A stretch of 14,144 bases of DNA from NCBI GenBank assembly GCA_018900295.1, contig JAHIGH010000100.1, forward strand, positions 1 to 14,144. Reading direction: 5' to 3'. The notes beneath the pieces were generated by a model. It searched no databases. It was not told the origin of the DNA and saw nothing but the letters and a program-made list of their open reading frames with translations. The stretch comes from Patescibacteria group bacterium (lineage in GTDB: Bacteria; Patescibacteriota; Microgenomatia; Levybacterales; UBA12049). Position numbers and translations under genes: made by a program. This document shows, in pieces, positions 1 through 5,973 of this stretch (position 1 is its first letter; each line of letters starts with the position of its first letter).

Positions 1-3
1 ATA

Positions 4-104
4 ATACCTAACCCTCCTTCGCTAAAGCTACGGAAGGGCACGGCGATACTTTGACTTGTGCCCTCGAAGCCTATAAGGCGAAGAGGCAAAGCTACGGTAG
101 GTAT
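4..104. repeat. Structured palindromic repeat (REP/MITE-like)
   Basis: A 7-bp inverted pair, ATACCTA at 4-10 and TAGGTAT at 98-104, encloses two nested imperfect palindromes. One runs from CCCTCCTTCG to CGGAAGGG (about 12-38); the other lies around 60-96. The word AAGCTACGG occurs in both inner parts. In the frame of the downstream HsdM fragment a TAA stop lies at 9-11, inside the left arm. The element therefore looks like an insertion, or a recombination scar, that cut hsdM. The repeat is seen directly; its mobility is inferred. Confidence 0.5.
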
Positions 105-434
105 ATACCAAATTTTTGCAAAATGATTGCGGAGTGGTATAAAAAGGTCTGGTACTATCAACTTAATCCAGGACGGAATCTCGGTAAAACAAATCCGCTC
201 AGCGAAAAAGACCTCGCGGAATTTGTAGAATTTCAAAAAACAAAAGCCGATTCTGAAAATTCCTGGTCAGTTGACATTGTTGGCATTGATCCAAAAACCT
301 TCGATTTGTCTGTCAAAAACCCTAATAAAAACAATGAACAAATTTTGCGAGAACCGAAGGAGATTTTGAAGGAAATTGGAAAATTGAATATGGACACTGA
401 GGAGATTTTAAAGAGTACTGAAAAAATAATATGA
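51..434 (+). pseudogene. hsdM: C-terminal remnant of type I restriction DNA methyltransferase HsdM
   Basis: HsdM is the N6-adenine methylase subunit of type I restriction-modification complexes. Only its last ~105 residues are present. From about residue 20 the product matches the family's C-terminal layout: WYYQL plus GRNLGKTNPL (about 34-51), a SWSVDIVGIDPKTFDLSVKN block (about 71-90), and a tail REPKEILKEIGKL typical of HsdM ends. The first ~18 residues are translated from the repeat at 4-104 and are not HsdM-like. The catalytic NPPF motif and SAM-binding domain are absent. Its stop overlaps the next start as ATGA (431-434), which keeps the original operon coupling. It is probably non-functional unless a separate upstream half outside the window complements it, which I cannot see. 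Confidence 0.75.
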
Positions 435-652
435 AAAAAGAAAATACTATTGCTTTATTTCATCAAAAAACTGTCCGTCGTCATTGGGATGAAGAAAAGG
501 AGATTTGGTATTTTTCAATTATTGACGTGATTGAAATTTTGACTGATAGTCCTCGTCCAAGAAAATATTGGAGCGCTCTTAAAACGAAGCTTAAGCAGGA
601 AGGAAGTGAGTTGTCCCAAAAATTGGGACAACTGAAAATGTTAAAACTTTGA
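431..652 (+). pseudogene. Truncated BRO-N domain protein (DinD-like)
   Basis: The 73-residue product carries the start of a BRO-N domain: IALFHQKTVRRHW, then WYFSIIDVIEILTDSPRPRKYW (about 26-47) and SQKLGQLKM (about 62-70). BRO-N proteins of this type normally continue with a DGK-YxTD segment and a SIPSPKAEPFKxWL segment. Here the frame stops right after LKML, so the domain is cut near its middle. Downstream sequence (653-740) is open only in short pieces; one reads EILEEMRETGEESREI and is reminiscent of an HsdM-type acidic tail, which suggests a deletion joint near 640-650. BRO-N/DinD-like genes are often found inside type I restriction operons, which fits the hsdM fragment before it and the hsdS scrap after it. 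It may bind DNA if folded; more likely it is dead. Confidence 0.65.
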
Positions 653-744
653 AAACGCAGAAGATTAAGTATGATAAAAAAGCTGAAATAATTGAGGGAG
701 ATTTTGGAGGAGATGAGAGAAACCGGTGAAGAAAGCCGAGAAAT

Positions 745-1356
745 ATGAAATATAATCCTGACATTCACCATCGGGAATCTATCCGGCTAAAAGGATATGA
801 TTATTTTCAAAATGGGGCATATTTTATCACCATTTGTATACAAAATCGGGAAAATCGGTTTGGAGAAATAAAAAATAAGAAGATGTTTTTAAACGATCCG
901 GGGAGAATGATTGATACTTGTTGGAATAAATTAACAATAAAATATTGCCATATTACATTAGATGAATTTGTGGTTATGCCAAATCATTTTCATGGCATTA
1001 TTATCATTGATAACAAAAACGTAGGGGTGCCCCTTGTGGGTACCCGAAAACACGCGGATGAAACGTTACAAATAAATAAAAGGGCAGGCACAAGGCCAGC
1101 CCCTACAATAAAAATACAAACCATTGGTAATATTATTGGCGCATTTAAATCGATTAGCACACATGAATATATAAATGGCGTCAAAAATAACAATTGGCAT
1201 TCATTTGATGGTCGTTTATGGCAGAAAAATTATTACGAACATATCATCCGCGATGAACGATCATTGCAGGAAATTCGTGAATATATCATCAATAATCCAT
1301 CGAATTGGGAAAAGGATGAATTGTATAATGAATTGATGTTGCATAATATGAATTAA
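745..1356 (+). CDS. REP-associated tyrosine transposase (RAYT, Y1_Tnp/IS200-like)
   Basis: This is a 203-residue HUH-type single-strand transposase of the Y1_Tnp superfamily, in the subgroup linked to REP palindromes. Visible signatures are GAYFITICIQNRENRFGEI (about 24-42), VVMPNHFHGIIII with the metal-binding H81-x-H83 pair, and WQKNYYEHIIRDE (about 159-171), in which Y163 or Y164 is the expected catalytic tyrosine. It ends with the usual EIREYIINNPSNWEKD. Length is normal for RAYTs. All catalytic elements are present, so it may be active. Residues about 93-121 are encoded by an in-frame copy of the 86-bp REP pair that is repeated downstream at 1364-1449. It sits between the BRO and hsdS remnants, so it probably entered the old restriction operon. 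No strong ribosome-binding site is seen; the ATG at 745 gives the family's normal N-terminus. Confidence 0.9.
   Translation: MKYNPDIHHRESIRLKGYDYFQNGAYFITICIQNRENRFGEIKNKKMFLNDPGRMIDTCWNKLTIKYCHITLDEFVVMPNHFHGIIIIDNKNVGVPLVGTRKHADETLQINKRAGTRPAPTIKIQTIGNIIGAFKSISTHEYINGVKNNNWHSFDGRLWQKNYYEHIIRDERSLQEIREYIINNPSNWEKDELYNELMLHNMN
1021..1106. repeat. REP inverted pair, copy A (inside the RAYT gene)
   Basis: This is an 86-bp unit that begins GTAGGGG and ends CCCCTAC. Both arms share the internal word CCTTGTG (as CACAAGG on the right), so the unit is an imperfect inverted repeat of two REP-like halves around a variable centre. It is the same length as copy B (1364-1449), with both ~25-bp arms identical and the middle diverged. 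It lies in frame in the transposase gene and encodes VGVPLVGT at one end and AGTRPAPT at the other. Confidence 0.85.
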
Positions 1357-1363
1357 ATAAATC

Positions 1364-1449
1364 GTAGGGGTGCCCCTTGTGGGTACCCAGACACATTCGG
1401 ATGAAACCGTGATATCAACAGAAAGGGCAGGCACAAGGCCAGCCCCTAC
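1364..1449. repeat. REP inverted pair, copy B (downstream of the RAYT gene)
   Basis: This is the second 86-bp copy, starting 7 bp after the transposase stop. The arms GTAGGGGTGCCCCTTGTG and CACAAGGCCAGCCCCTAC are identical to copy A; the central ~35 bp differ. RAYTs are known to be associated with such REP palindromes and to process them as single strands. The pairing of gene and repeat is therefore functionally consistent. Confidence 0.85.
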
Positions 1450-1474
1450 GAATATATTTCTTGAATATTTATCC

Positions 1475-1540
1475 ATGAAAAATAATTGGCAAACGAAAAA
1501 ACTTGGTGAATCATTATTTCTAACCCCGGGGGTTAAATAG
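1475..1540 (+). pseudogene. hsdS: 5' scrap of an HsdS specificity subunit
   Basis: The 21-residue reading frame starts MKNNWQTKKLGE, the usual opening of a type I HsdS subunit (the W-x-T-K-K-L-G-E start of the first target-recognition domain). It then runs into the palindrome at 1521-1535 and stops. HsdS would normally be ~400 residues, so nearly everything is missing. Its position after the hsdM and BRO remnants fits the order hsdM - BRO - hsdS of a decayed type I operon. The call rests on a dozen residues plus context. Confidence 0.55.
1521..1535. repeat. Perfect 15-bp palindrome at the hsdS break
   Basis: TAACCCCGGGGGTTA is a perfect inverted repeat with 7-bp arms and a 1-nt centre. It occurs where the hsdS frame loses its resemblance to HsdS. 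It may be an end of the sequence that replaced the rest of hsdS. No T-run follows, so it does not look like a terminator. Confidence 0.5.
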
Positions 1541-1567
1541 CTTCGAACGTAGGGAGATGGAAAAAAG

Positions 1568-1630
1568 TAAACTCAACGAGGAAAACTCAACGAGTAAAAC
1601 TCTTCGTATCGGAGGTATAGGATTCCTCGT
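1568..1630. repeat. 14-bp tandem pair inside an 8-bp inverted repeat
   Basis: AAACTCAACGAG occurs twice with a 14-bp period (within 1568-1594), and a third degenerate start AAACTCTTCG follows. ACGAGGAA at 1576-1583 is inverted as TTCCTCGT at 1623-1630. This fills most of the gap between the hsdS scrap and the nuclease gene. No gene is supported in 1541-1640. Confidence 0.45.
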
Positions 1631-1649
1631 AAAATTGGTTGGGTTGGGG

Positions 1650-1666
1650 TATAATGGTTGTATAAT
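1650..1666 (+). promoter_or_regulatory. Two TATAAT boxes directly before the nuclease gene
   Basis: TATAAT occurs at 1650-1655 and again at 1661-1666, the second touching the ATG at 1667. With the first as -10, transcription would start within a few bases of the ATG, giving a leaderless or nearly leaderless message. A good -35 is not seen; a TTGGTTGGGTTGGGG tract lies upstream. Confidence 0.4.
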
Positions 1667-2494
1667 ATGCCTCAGGATAAATACAGTGCTGTTTGGGTTT
1701 CTAATTCATCGATCAATGACTTTGTTACTTGTCCACGATTATATTTTCTTCGAAACGTATACAAAGATCCTGATACAAAGCATAAGATAAATATCATCAA
1801 TCCGTCTCTCGCGCTGGGGCAAACCGTACATGAAGTGTTGGAAGGATTGTCCGTTCTGCCTGCCGAAATGCGGTTGAAAGATTCGCTTCCGGATAAATAT
1901 AATACCGCGTGGGAAAAAGTGACAGGCAAACTCGGCGGTTTTCGCGACGCGCAAGAGGAGGAAGCGGTAAAAGAGCGCGGAGAAAAAATGTTGAAGCGAG
2001 TCATAGATAACCCCGCTCCCCTTCTTAATAAGGCTATAAAAATAAAACAGGAATTGCCCAATTATTATTTATCAACTGATGAAAATATCATACTTTGCGG
2101 CAGGATTGATTGGCTGGAATATATAACGGCAGATGATAGTGTGCATATCATTGACTTCAAAACAGGAAAATATGATGAACGCTCCGACTCGCTACAACTT
2201 CCAATTTATAGTTTGCTTGTAAAAAATTGCCAAAGCAAAAAAGTCAGCAAAGCAAGCTATTGGTATTTGGACAGAAACGATGAGCCAACAGAGGTAGAAC
2301 CGCCATCAAGCGAGGATGCCTACAATAAAGTTTTTGCTCTGGCTAAAAAAGTGAAGCAGGCAAGACTTGAGGGGAGCTACGCTTGCAGAAAAGGCGGGTG
2401 CCGTGACTGCAGGCCATTTGAGGCTATTTTAAAGAAAGAGGCGGAATTTGTCGGAGTCGGCGGATATGGACAGGATATGTACATACTAAAATAA
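1667..2494 (+). CDS. RecB/Cas4-like PD-(D/E)XK nuclease with probable Fe-S cluster
   Basis: The 275-residue product shows the RecB-family nuclease motifs in order. They are GQTVHEVLEG (H55), LCGRIDWLE (D148), VHIIDFKTGK (D163, K165) and the QLPIYSLL motif (Q177, Y181). One cysteine lies near the N-terminus (C22 in TCPRLYFL) and three near the C-terminus (C240, C245, C248 in CRKGGCRDC). That 1+3 arrangement is the pattern of 4Fe-4S-stabilised Cas4/AddB nucleases. It is a stand-alone nuclease without helicase motifs and is likely to act in DNA end processing or repair. No cas genes are nearby, so a CRISPR role is not supported. A TTG codon at 1658 could add three residues, but ATG 1667 puts the protein start at the expected place and agrees with the adjacent TATAAT boxes. 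A 147-bp gap follows before the next gene. Confidence 0.85.
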   Translation: MPQDKYSAVWVSNSSINDFVTCPRLYFLRNVYKDPDTKHKINIINPSLALGQTVHEVLEGLSVLPAEMRLKDSLPDKYNTAWEKVTGKLGGFRDAQEEEAVKERGEKMLKRVIDNPAPLLNKAIKIKQELPNYYLSTDENIILCGRIDWLEYITADDSVHIIDFKTGKYDERSDSLQLPIYSLLVKNCQSKKVSKASYWYLDRNDEPTEVEPPSSEDAYNKVFALAKKVKQARLEGSYACRKGGCRDCRPFEAILKKEAEFVGVGGYGQDMYILK

Positions 2495-2602
2495 ATTAGA
2501 CTTTGGCCTTTATATTGCTGAAAACCAATGCCGCGCATCCCCGACAAAAAAAGAAGAAAAAATCCCAACCAGCTACTTTTATAAAAACGGACCGCGAGGG
2601 CG

Positions 2603-2611
2603 TGGTATAAT
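2603..2611 (+). promoter_or_regulatory. Extended -10 promoter element before the HD hydrolase gene
   Basis: TGGTATAAT is an extended -10 (TG-N-TATAAT). It lies 30 bp before the ATG at 2642, so this message would have a short leader of about 24 nt. A small AGGC/GCCT hairpin (2619-2634) falls in that leader. No convincing -35 is visible. Confidence 0.45.
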
Positions 2612-2641
2612 AAATTCAAGGCTGATAAACGCCTGCTACGT

Positions 2642-3202
2642 ATGGTTTATACAGATAAATTACAAAAGGCAACATATCTCGCAATTCAGGCTCATAATGG
2701 TCAGGTCCGGAAAGGAAAATTCATTGTGCCGTATGTCACCCATCCGCTCACTGTCGGTTTGATACTGGCAAAAATAGGCGCTGACGAGAATGTCATCATT
2801 GCCGGAATCCTCCATGACAGTATTGAAGATACCGATGTTACCAAGGAGAAAATAAAAAAAGAATTCGGGGAAGAGGTTTGTGAGATGGTTGATGATGTGA
2901 CCGAACAGGATAAAACATTGCCATGGGACACGAGGAAGCGCCTCGCAATGGAACACATTCCCCATATGAATCACGGATCGCTTTTGGTCAAGTCTGCGGA
3001 TCTGCTTCATAATTTAACCGATATAATCGCGGATTATAAAAAGGAAGGTGAGGAAATTTTCAAAATATTTCATGCTTCGAAGAAAATGCAGCTTGAGAGA
3101 TATAATAATCTAATTTCCGCAATTGAAAAAGCCTGGACTGAAAATCCTCTTTTGCCTGATCTTAAAAAAGCACAAATTGAGATCGGGAAATTTTGGGATT
3201 GA
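2642..3202 (+). CDS. HD-domain hydrolase, Mesh1/SpoT-hydrolase-like
   Basis: The 186-residue product is a single HD domain of the RelA/SpoT hydrolase type. Metal-binding positions are visible: H34 in YVTHPL, H58-D59 in GILHDSIEDT (with E62, D63) and D120 in VKSADLLHNL. The opening AHNGQVRKGK is also typical. No ppGpp-synthetase, TGS or ACT domain is present, so it resembles a small alarmone hydrolase (Mesh1-like) that would cleave ppGpp to GDP and pyrophosphate. A related nucleotide substrate is possible. Length fits the stand-alone hydrolase class. It is preceded by an extended -10 box and followed after 50 bp by a membrane-anchored protein gene on the same strand. The family is clear; the exact substrate is inferred. 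Confidence 0.85.
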   Translation: MVYTDKLQKATYLAIQAHNGQVRKGKFIVPYVTHPLTVGLILAKIGADENVIIAGILHDSIEDTDVTKEKIKKEFGEEVCEMVDDVTEQDKTLPWDTRKRLAMEHIPHMNHGSLLVKSADLLHNLTDIIADYKKEGEEIFKIFHASKKMQLERYNNLISAIEKAWTENPLLPDLKKAQIEIGKFWD

Positions 3203-3252
3203 GCGAGTCTTGTATCTTGGATAATAAATATGATATAAATATTCTGGAAAGT

Positions 3253-3918
3253 ATGAATAAAAAGAATTTAATAATGTTTGCAGTTTTGATCCTCGCAGTT
3301 GTTGGTATAATTGTTTTTTATAGTTTTCCAAAATATTCTTCTAAAACACAGATTGTAGATCAAAAAACTCGGACTGAATCTCAAATAGACCAAAGTAATA
3401 CAGGAAATAAGATAGAGGCAACCCTGAAAAGTCTGCTTTCAAATGGGAAATCATTGAAGTGTACATTTTCGAGTGATTCGAAAGACTATCCAGTCAGAGG
3501 GACGGTGTATACAGGAAATGGTAAGGTGAGACAAGATTTTCAATCGAATGCTGGCGGGATGACAATCCATTTGATTGTTGATAATTCGAATAGCTATATG
3601 TGGACGGATGGGGATACTCAGGGATTTAAATTCGCTATAGACCAGGCGCCTACGGTACAACCTTCGAATGGATTTACTCAAAGCTGGAGCCAAAGTCCTG
3701 ATATCAATAAATCAATGAATTTCTCTTGCCAGGACTGGAGAATGGATAATTCTCTTTTCACTCTCCCATCTAATGTGACATTCCAATCTTTTACAATGCC
3801 TCCAGGTCCAAGCGTAGTATCCGGCATAAGTATTACCTCGTCTCCGTGTGGTGTGTGTGATAATCTCCCATCTGGAGAGGCAAGAAACTCCTGCAGAACG
3901 CAGCTTAATTGCCAGTAA
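3253..3918 (+). CDS. N-terminally anchored extracytoplasmic protein with six cysteines
   Basis: I do not recognise a named family. The 221-residue product begins with a positively charged tip and one hydrophobic helix (MNKK, then about 6-24), so it is probably anchored with its C-terminus outside. A polar linker (30-55) leads to a domain with KSLKCTF (C70), VRGTVYTGNGKVRQDF (about 81-96), MTIHLIVDNSNSYMW (103-117) and GFKFAI. The tail has CQDW (C159) and a cluster at C199, C202, C214 and C220. Six cysteines in an exported domain suggest three disulfides. The alternating GTVYTGNGKVR / HLIVDNSNSYMW strands look like a small beta-sheet domain. I chose ATG 3253 over the in-frame 3193 start because 3193 overlaps the HD gene and adds 20 residues before the membrane segment; GGAAAG lies just before 3253. 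Confidence 0.7.
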   Translation: MNKKNLIMFAVLILAVVGIIVFYSFPKYSSKTQIVDQKTRTESQIDQSNTGNKIEATLKSLLSNGKSLKCTFSSDSKDYPVRGTVYTGNGKVRQDFQSNAGGMTIHLIVDNSNSYMWTDGDTQGFKFAIDQAPTVQPSNGFTQSWSQSPDINKSMNFSCQDWRMDNSLFTLPSNVTFQSFTMPPGPSVVSGISITSSPCGVCDNLPSGEARNSCRTQLNCQ

Positions 3919-3932
3919 GCACTTAGCCTAGA

Positions 3933-3986
3933 CAAAATATCGCCGCAATATTTATCAAAATTCTTTTTTATATAATATGATTTCAA
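3933..3986 (-). pseudogene. Possible 3' remnant of a NERD-protein gene
   Basis: Read on the minus strand, this stretch gives KKNFDKYCGDIL. The NERD-domain protein encoded at 9039-9728 ends KEDMDKYCSDIV. The DNA is also alike (ATATCGC-GCA-TATTTATC is shared apart from single changes). A copy of the NERD gene, or of its end, may once have been here. The stop codon is not retained at the same place. The claim rests on about 12 codons. Confidence 0.35.
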
Positions 3987-4039
3987 TTAACTTGATTGTC
4001 TGCTAGAATATGCACTAAAGTGGGTAACAGCATTGAAGA

Positions 4040-4045
4040 TATAAT
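4040..4045 (+). promoter_or_regulatory. TATAAT box 5 bp before the HEPN gene
   Basis: TATAAT at 4040-4045 is followed by GAAAT and then ATGATG. The expected transcription start falls on or next to the start codon (4051 or 4054), so this defence-like cassette probably begins with a leaderless message. No clear -35 is seen at the normal distance. Confidence 0.4.
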
Positions 4046-4050
4046 GAAAT

Positions 4051-4788
4051 ATGATGAACGGTAAACAAAAACTCTATTTTTTTCTAAACGCAATTGATGA
4101 TGCAAGAGTGTTAGCGCCCTCAGGTCAGCCTTTCAAGATACATGCAACGCATGATTTGAAAAAAAACTATAGAGAGACTGAGCTTGATCAGCTGTTTACC
4201 AAATTGGAGAAAGACGAGCAAGTTATTAAGGTACTTAAAATAGGAGATAGGAGAAAGGAGATTGAGAATATGTATGCGCTTGGAGAACCTGACGATGGCT
4301 GTTGGCATATTGAACTACTGCCTGCCTTTGATAATTATTTTCTCAAAATTCAAAATGAACCGGAATATCAAGAGTTTATGGGTAGAAAAGTAACTCCACT
4401 AAAAGCGGCGGGGATTCATGATTTATCTCTTTTGCATCCTATTATATTTAGTAAATGTCAGAGCCTATTTGAAAAAACAGAATACCCGGAAACAGTAGAA
4501 AAAGGATTTAAGGTTGTACGGGATAGACTGAGAAAACTTACCGGTTATGAAACAGGTTCAGAAGCATTTGGAAAAGGAAAGCTACACATTAAAGGCGCGG
4601 CTGCACAAAATGTAGACCTTGATTTTAATGAAGGCGTAAAGTTTTTGACGATGGCAATAGATAAATTTAGGAACGAAAAAAGCCATACATCAGACGCAAA
4701 AATTGATGATCCTAAAAGAGCGTATGAATACCTTACGCTTAATAGCCTAGCTATGAACTTACTTGACCAAGCAGAAATTCTCAAATAA
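4051..4788 (+). CDS. HEPN-type protein, Ymh (TIGR02391)-like, putative RNase toxin
   Basis: The 245-residue product has an N-terminal part of unknown role (1-120), including a GDRRKEIENMYALGEPDDGCWHIELL stretch. Its C-terminal domain (about 122-243) resembles the Ymh/TIGR02391 family: HDLSLLHPIIFSKCQSLFEKTEYPETVEKGFKVVRDRLRKLTG (in two parts about 123-165), then a late helix DKFRNEKSHTS. R207-x4-H212 in that helix is the R-x4-6-H signature of HEPN ribonucleases. HEPN domains occur widely in abortive-infection and toxin-antitoxin proteins, where they cut RNA. The gene lies 78 bp ahead of the ATPase/DUF4276 pair on the same strand, which suggests one module. Two adjacent ATGs (4051, 4054) make the start uncertain by one residue. 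The family call is fairly secure; the toxin role is inferred. Confidence 0.75.
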   Translation: MMNGKQKLYFFLNAIDDARVLAPSGQPFKIHATHDLKKNYRETELDQLFTKLEKDEQVIKVLKIGDRRKEIENMYALGEPDDGCWHIELLPAFDNYFLKIQNEPEYQEFMGRKVTPLKAAGIHDLSLLHPIIFSKCQSLFEKTEYPETVEKGFKVVRDRLRKLTGYETGSEAFGKGKLHIKGAAAQNVDLDFNEGVKFLTMAIDKFRNEKSHTSDAKIDDPKRAYEYLTLNSLAMNLLDQAEILK

Positions 4789-4828
4789 TTTATTTTAATA
4801 ATCCATGTACATTTTTCAATAATATCTA

Positions 4829-4834
4829 TACAAT
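4829..4834 (+). promoter_or_regulatory. TACAAT -10-like box before the AAA ATPase gene
   Basis: TATCTATACAAT ends at 4834, so a transcript would start near 4840. That is after the ATG at 4837 and before the ATG at 4867, which supports 4867 as the real start. A weak TTTTCA lies upstream at 4813-4818. The ATPase/DUF4276 pair may be transcribed separately from the HEPN gene. Confidence 0.3.
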
Positions 4835-4866
4835 GAATGTGCATAGATATTTGTAATTGCAAATTT

Positions 4867-5964
4867 ATGAATAGGCATCCATTAAACAAAATTACTATTA
4901 AAGGATACAAATCAATCAGAGAACTTGATAATCTTCACTTAGATAAACTAAATGTTCTTATCGGATCAAATGGCGCAGGTAAATCCAACCTAGTTTCTAT
5001 ATTCAAAATGCTTAATGCGATGGCTGAAGAAAGATTCCAAACTTATACACAACAGATGGGTGGCGCGCATACACTGTTATATTATGGTCAAAAAGTAACA
5101 AAAAGCATAGTTATAGACTTCGCCTTTGGAGCCAATGCTTATCATTGTAAATTAACGGCGACAGAAAATGATACATTATTTTTTGAAGAAGAAACGTGCT
5201 ATTTCCATAGCTTAAGGTATGAACAACCTTATAATGAATCAATCTTAACCACAGGAAGAAAGGAATCAGGTTTAAAAAGTAATGCAAACAGAAAGGTAGT
5301 AAATTATGTATTGGAAAGTATTAAAAGCTGGCATATTTACCATTTCCACGATACAAGCGATACTTCTGCCATGAAACAAATATGTCAAATTGCAGATAAT
5401 GAAAGACTTAGGCATGATGCCTCAAATATAGCAGCTTATCTATTCTTACTCCAAGAAAAATATTCTAAAGAATACAAAAATATCGTGAATATGATAAGAC
5501 ATGTAACGCCATTTTTTGATGATTTTATCCTTAGACCTGCTCCAATAAATCCAAATACTATTCAGTTAGAATGGAAACACACGACATCGGACGCCTACTT
5601 TAATGCCCATTCACTTTCTGATGGAACTTTACGATTTATTTGTCTAGCAACGTTACTTTTACAACCTAAGGAAAAATTACCATCAACCATATTACTAGAT
5701 GAGCCTGAGTTGGGTTTACATCCTTACGCTATTACTGTACTGGCAAATCTTTTAAAAAGCGCAGCAACGAATACTCAGGTTTTAGTCTCAACGCAATCAG
5801 TTACGCTGGTAAATCAACTAACACCAGAAAATATCATCGTGGTAGACAGGAATGAAAAGGAATCTACCTTCAAGAGATTAACAAAAGATGACTGGAATCA
5901 TTGGTTGGATTCGTATGGATTAGGAGATTTATGGGAAAAAAACCTTATAGGTGGAAGACCGTAA
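4867..5964 (+). CDS. SMC/OLD-like AAA ATPase (AAA_21 type), putative defence sensor
   Basis: The 365-residue product is an ABC-type AAA ATPase of the kind used in phage-defence modules. It starts NKITIKGYKSIREL and has a Walker A GSNGAGKS (33-40), an ABC signature-like HSLSDGTLRF (about 247-256), Walker B ILLDEPELGLHP (D278, E279) and VLVSTQSVTLVNQL, where Q stands in the H-loop position. The middle (about 100-240) would hold the short coiled or helical insert. No nuclease domain is fused, so the partner gene 9 bp downstream probably supplies the effector. I used ATG 4867, not 4837, because the family start aligns there and a -10 box lies at 4829-4834. The predicted role is detecting infection and gating the effectors by ATP; this comes from family analogy (OLD, PARIS, AbiL types), not from the sequence alone. 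Confidence 0.85.
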   Translation: MNRHPLNKITIKGYKSIRELDNLHLDKLNVLIGSNGAGKSNLVSIFKMLNAMAEERFQTYTQQMGGAHTLLYYGQKVTKSIVIDFAFGANAYHCKLTATENDTLFFEEETCYFHSLRYEQPYNESILTTGRKESGLKSNANRKVVNYVLESIKSWHIYHFHDTSDTSAMKQICQIADNERLRHDASNIAAYLFLLQEKYSKEYKNIVNMIRHVTPFFDDFILRPAPINPNTIQLEWKHTTSDAYFNAHSLSDGTLRFICLATLLLQPKEKLPSTILLDEPELGLHPYAITVLANLLKSAATNTQVLVSTQSVTLVNQLTPENIIVVDRNEKESTFKRLTKDDWNHWLDSYGLGDLWEKNLIGGRP

Positions 5965-5973
5965 GCTTTATGT

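Noticed and set aside
990..1476. Minus-strand open frames reading VGAGLVPAL
   Set aside because: They are the reverse reading of the two REP copies and lie over the RAYT gene; the shared peptide is a by-product of the repeat.
1557..1790. Plus-strand open frame of 77 codons overlapping the nuclease gene
   Set aside because: It covers tandem repeats and promoter-like DNA, overlaps the well-supported nuclease gene in another frame and shows no domain-like pattern.
3678..3932. Minus-strand open frame over the 3' half of the anchored protein gene
   Set aside because: It is antisense to a better-supported gene. Only its first codons (3933-3986) have a possible meaning, as a NERD remnant.
3935..3953. 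AAATAT/ATATTT hairpin after the anchored protein gene
   Set aside because: The stem is all A/T with no T-run next to it, and it coincides with the possible NERD remnant.
4837..4866. Earlier ATG for the AAA ATPase
   Set aside because: It lies within a few bases of a -10 box, and the extra residues MCIDICNCKF are not expected before the NKITIKGYKSI start.
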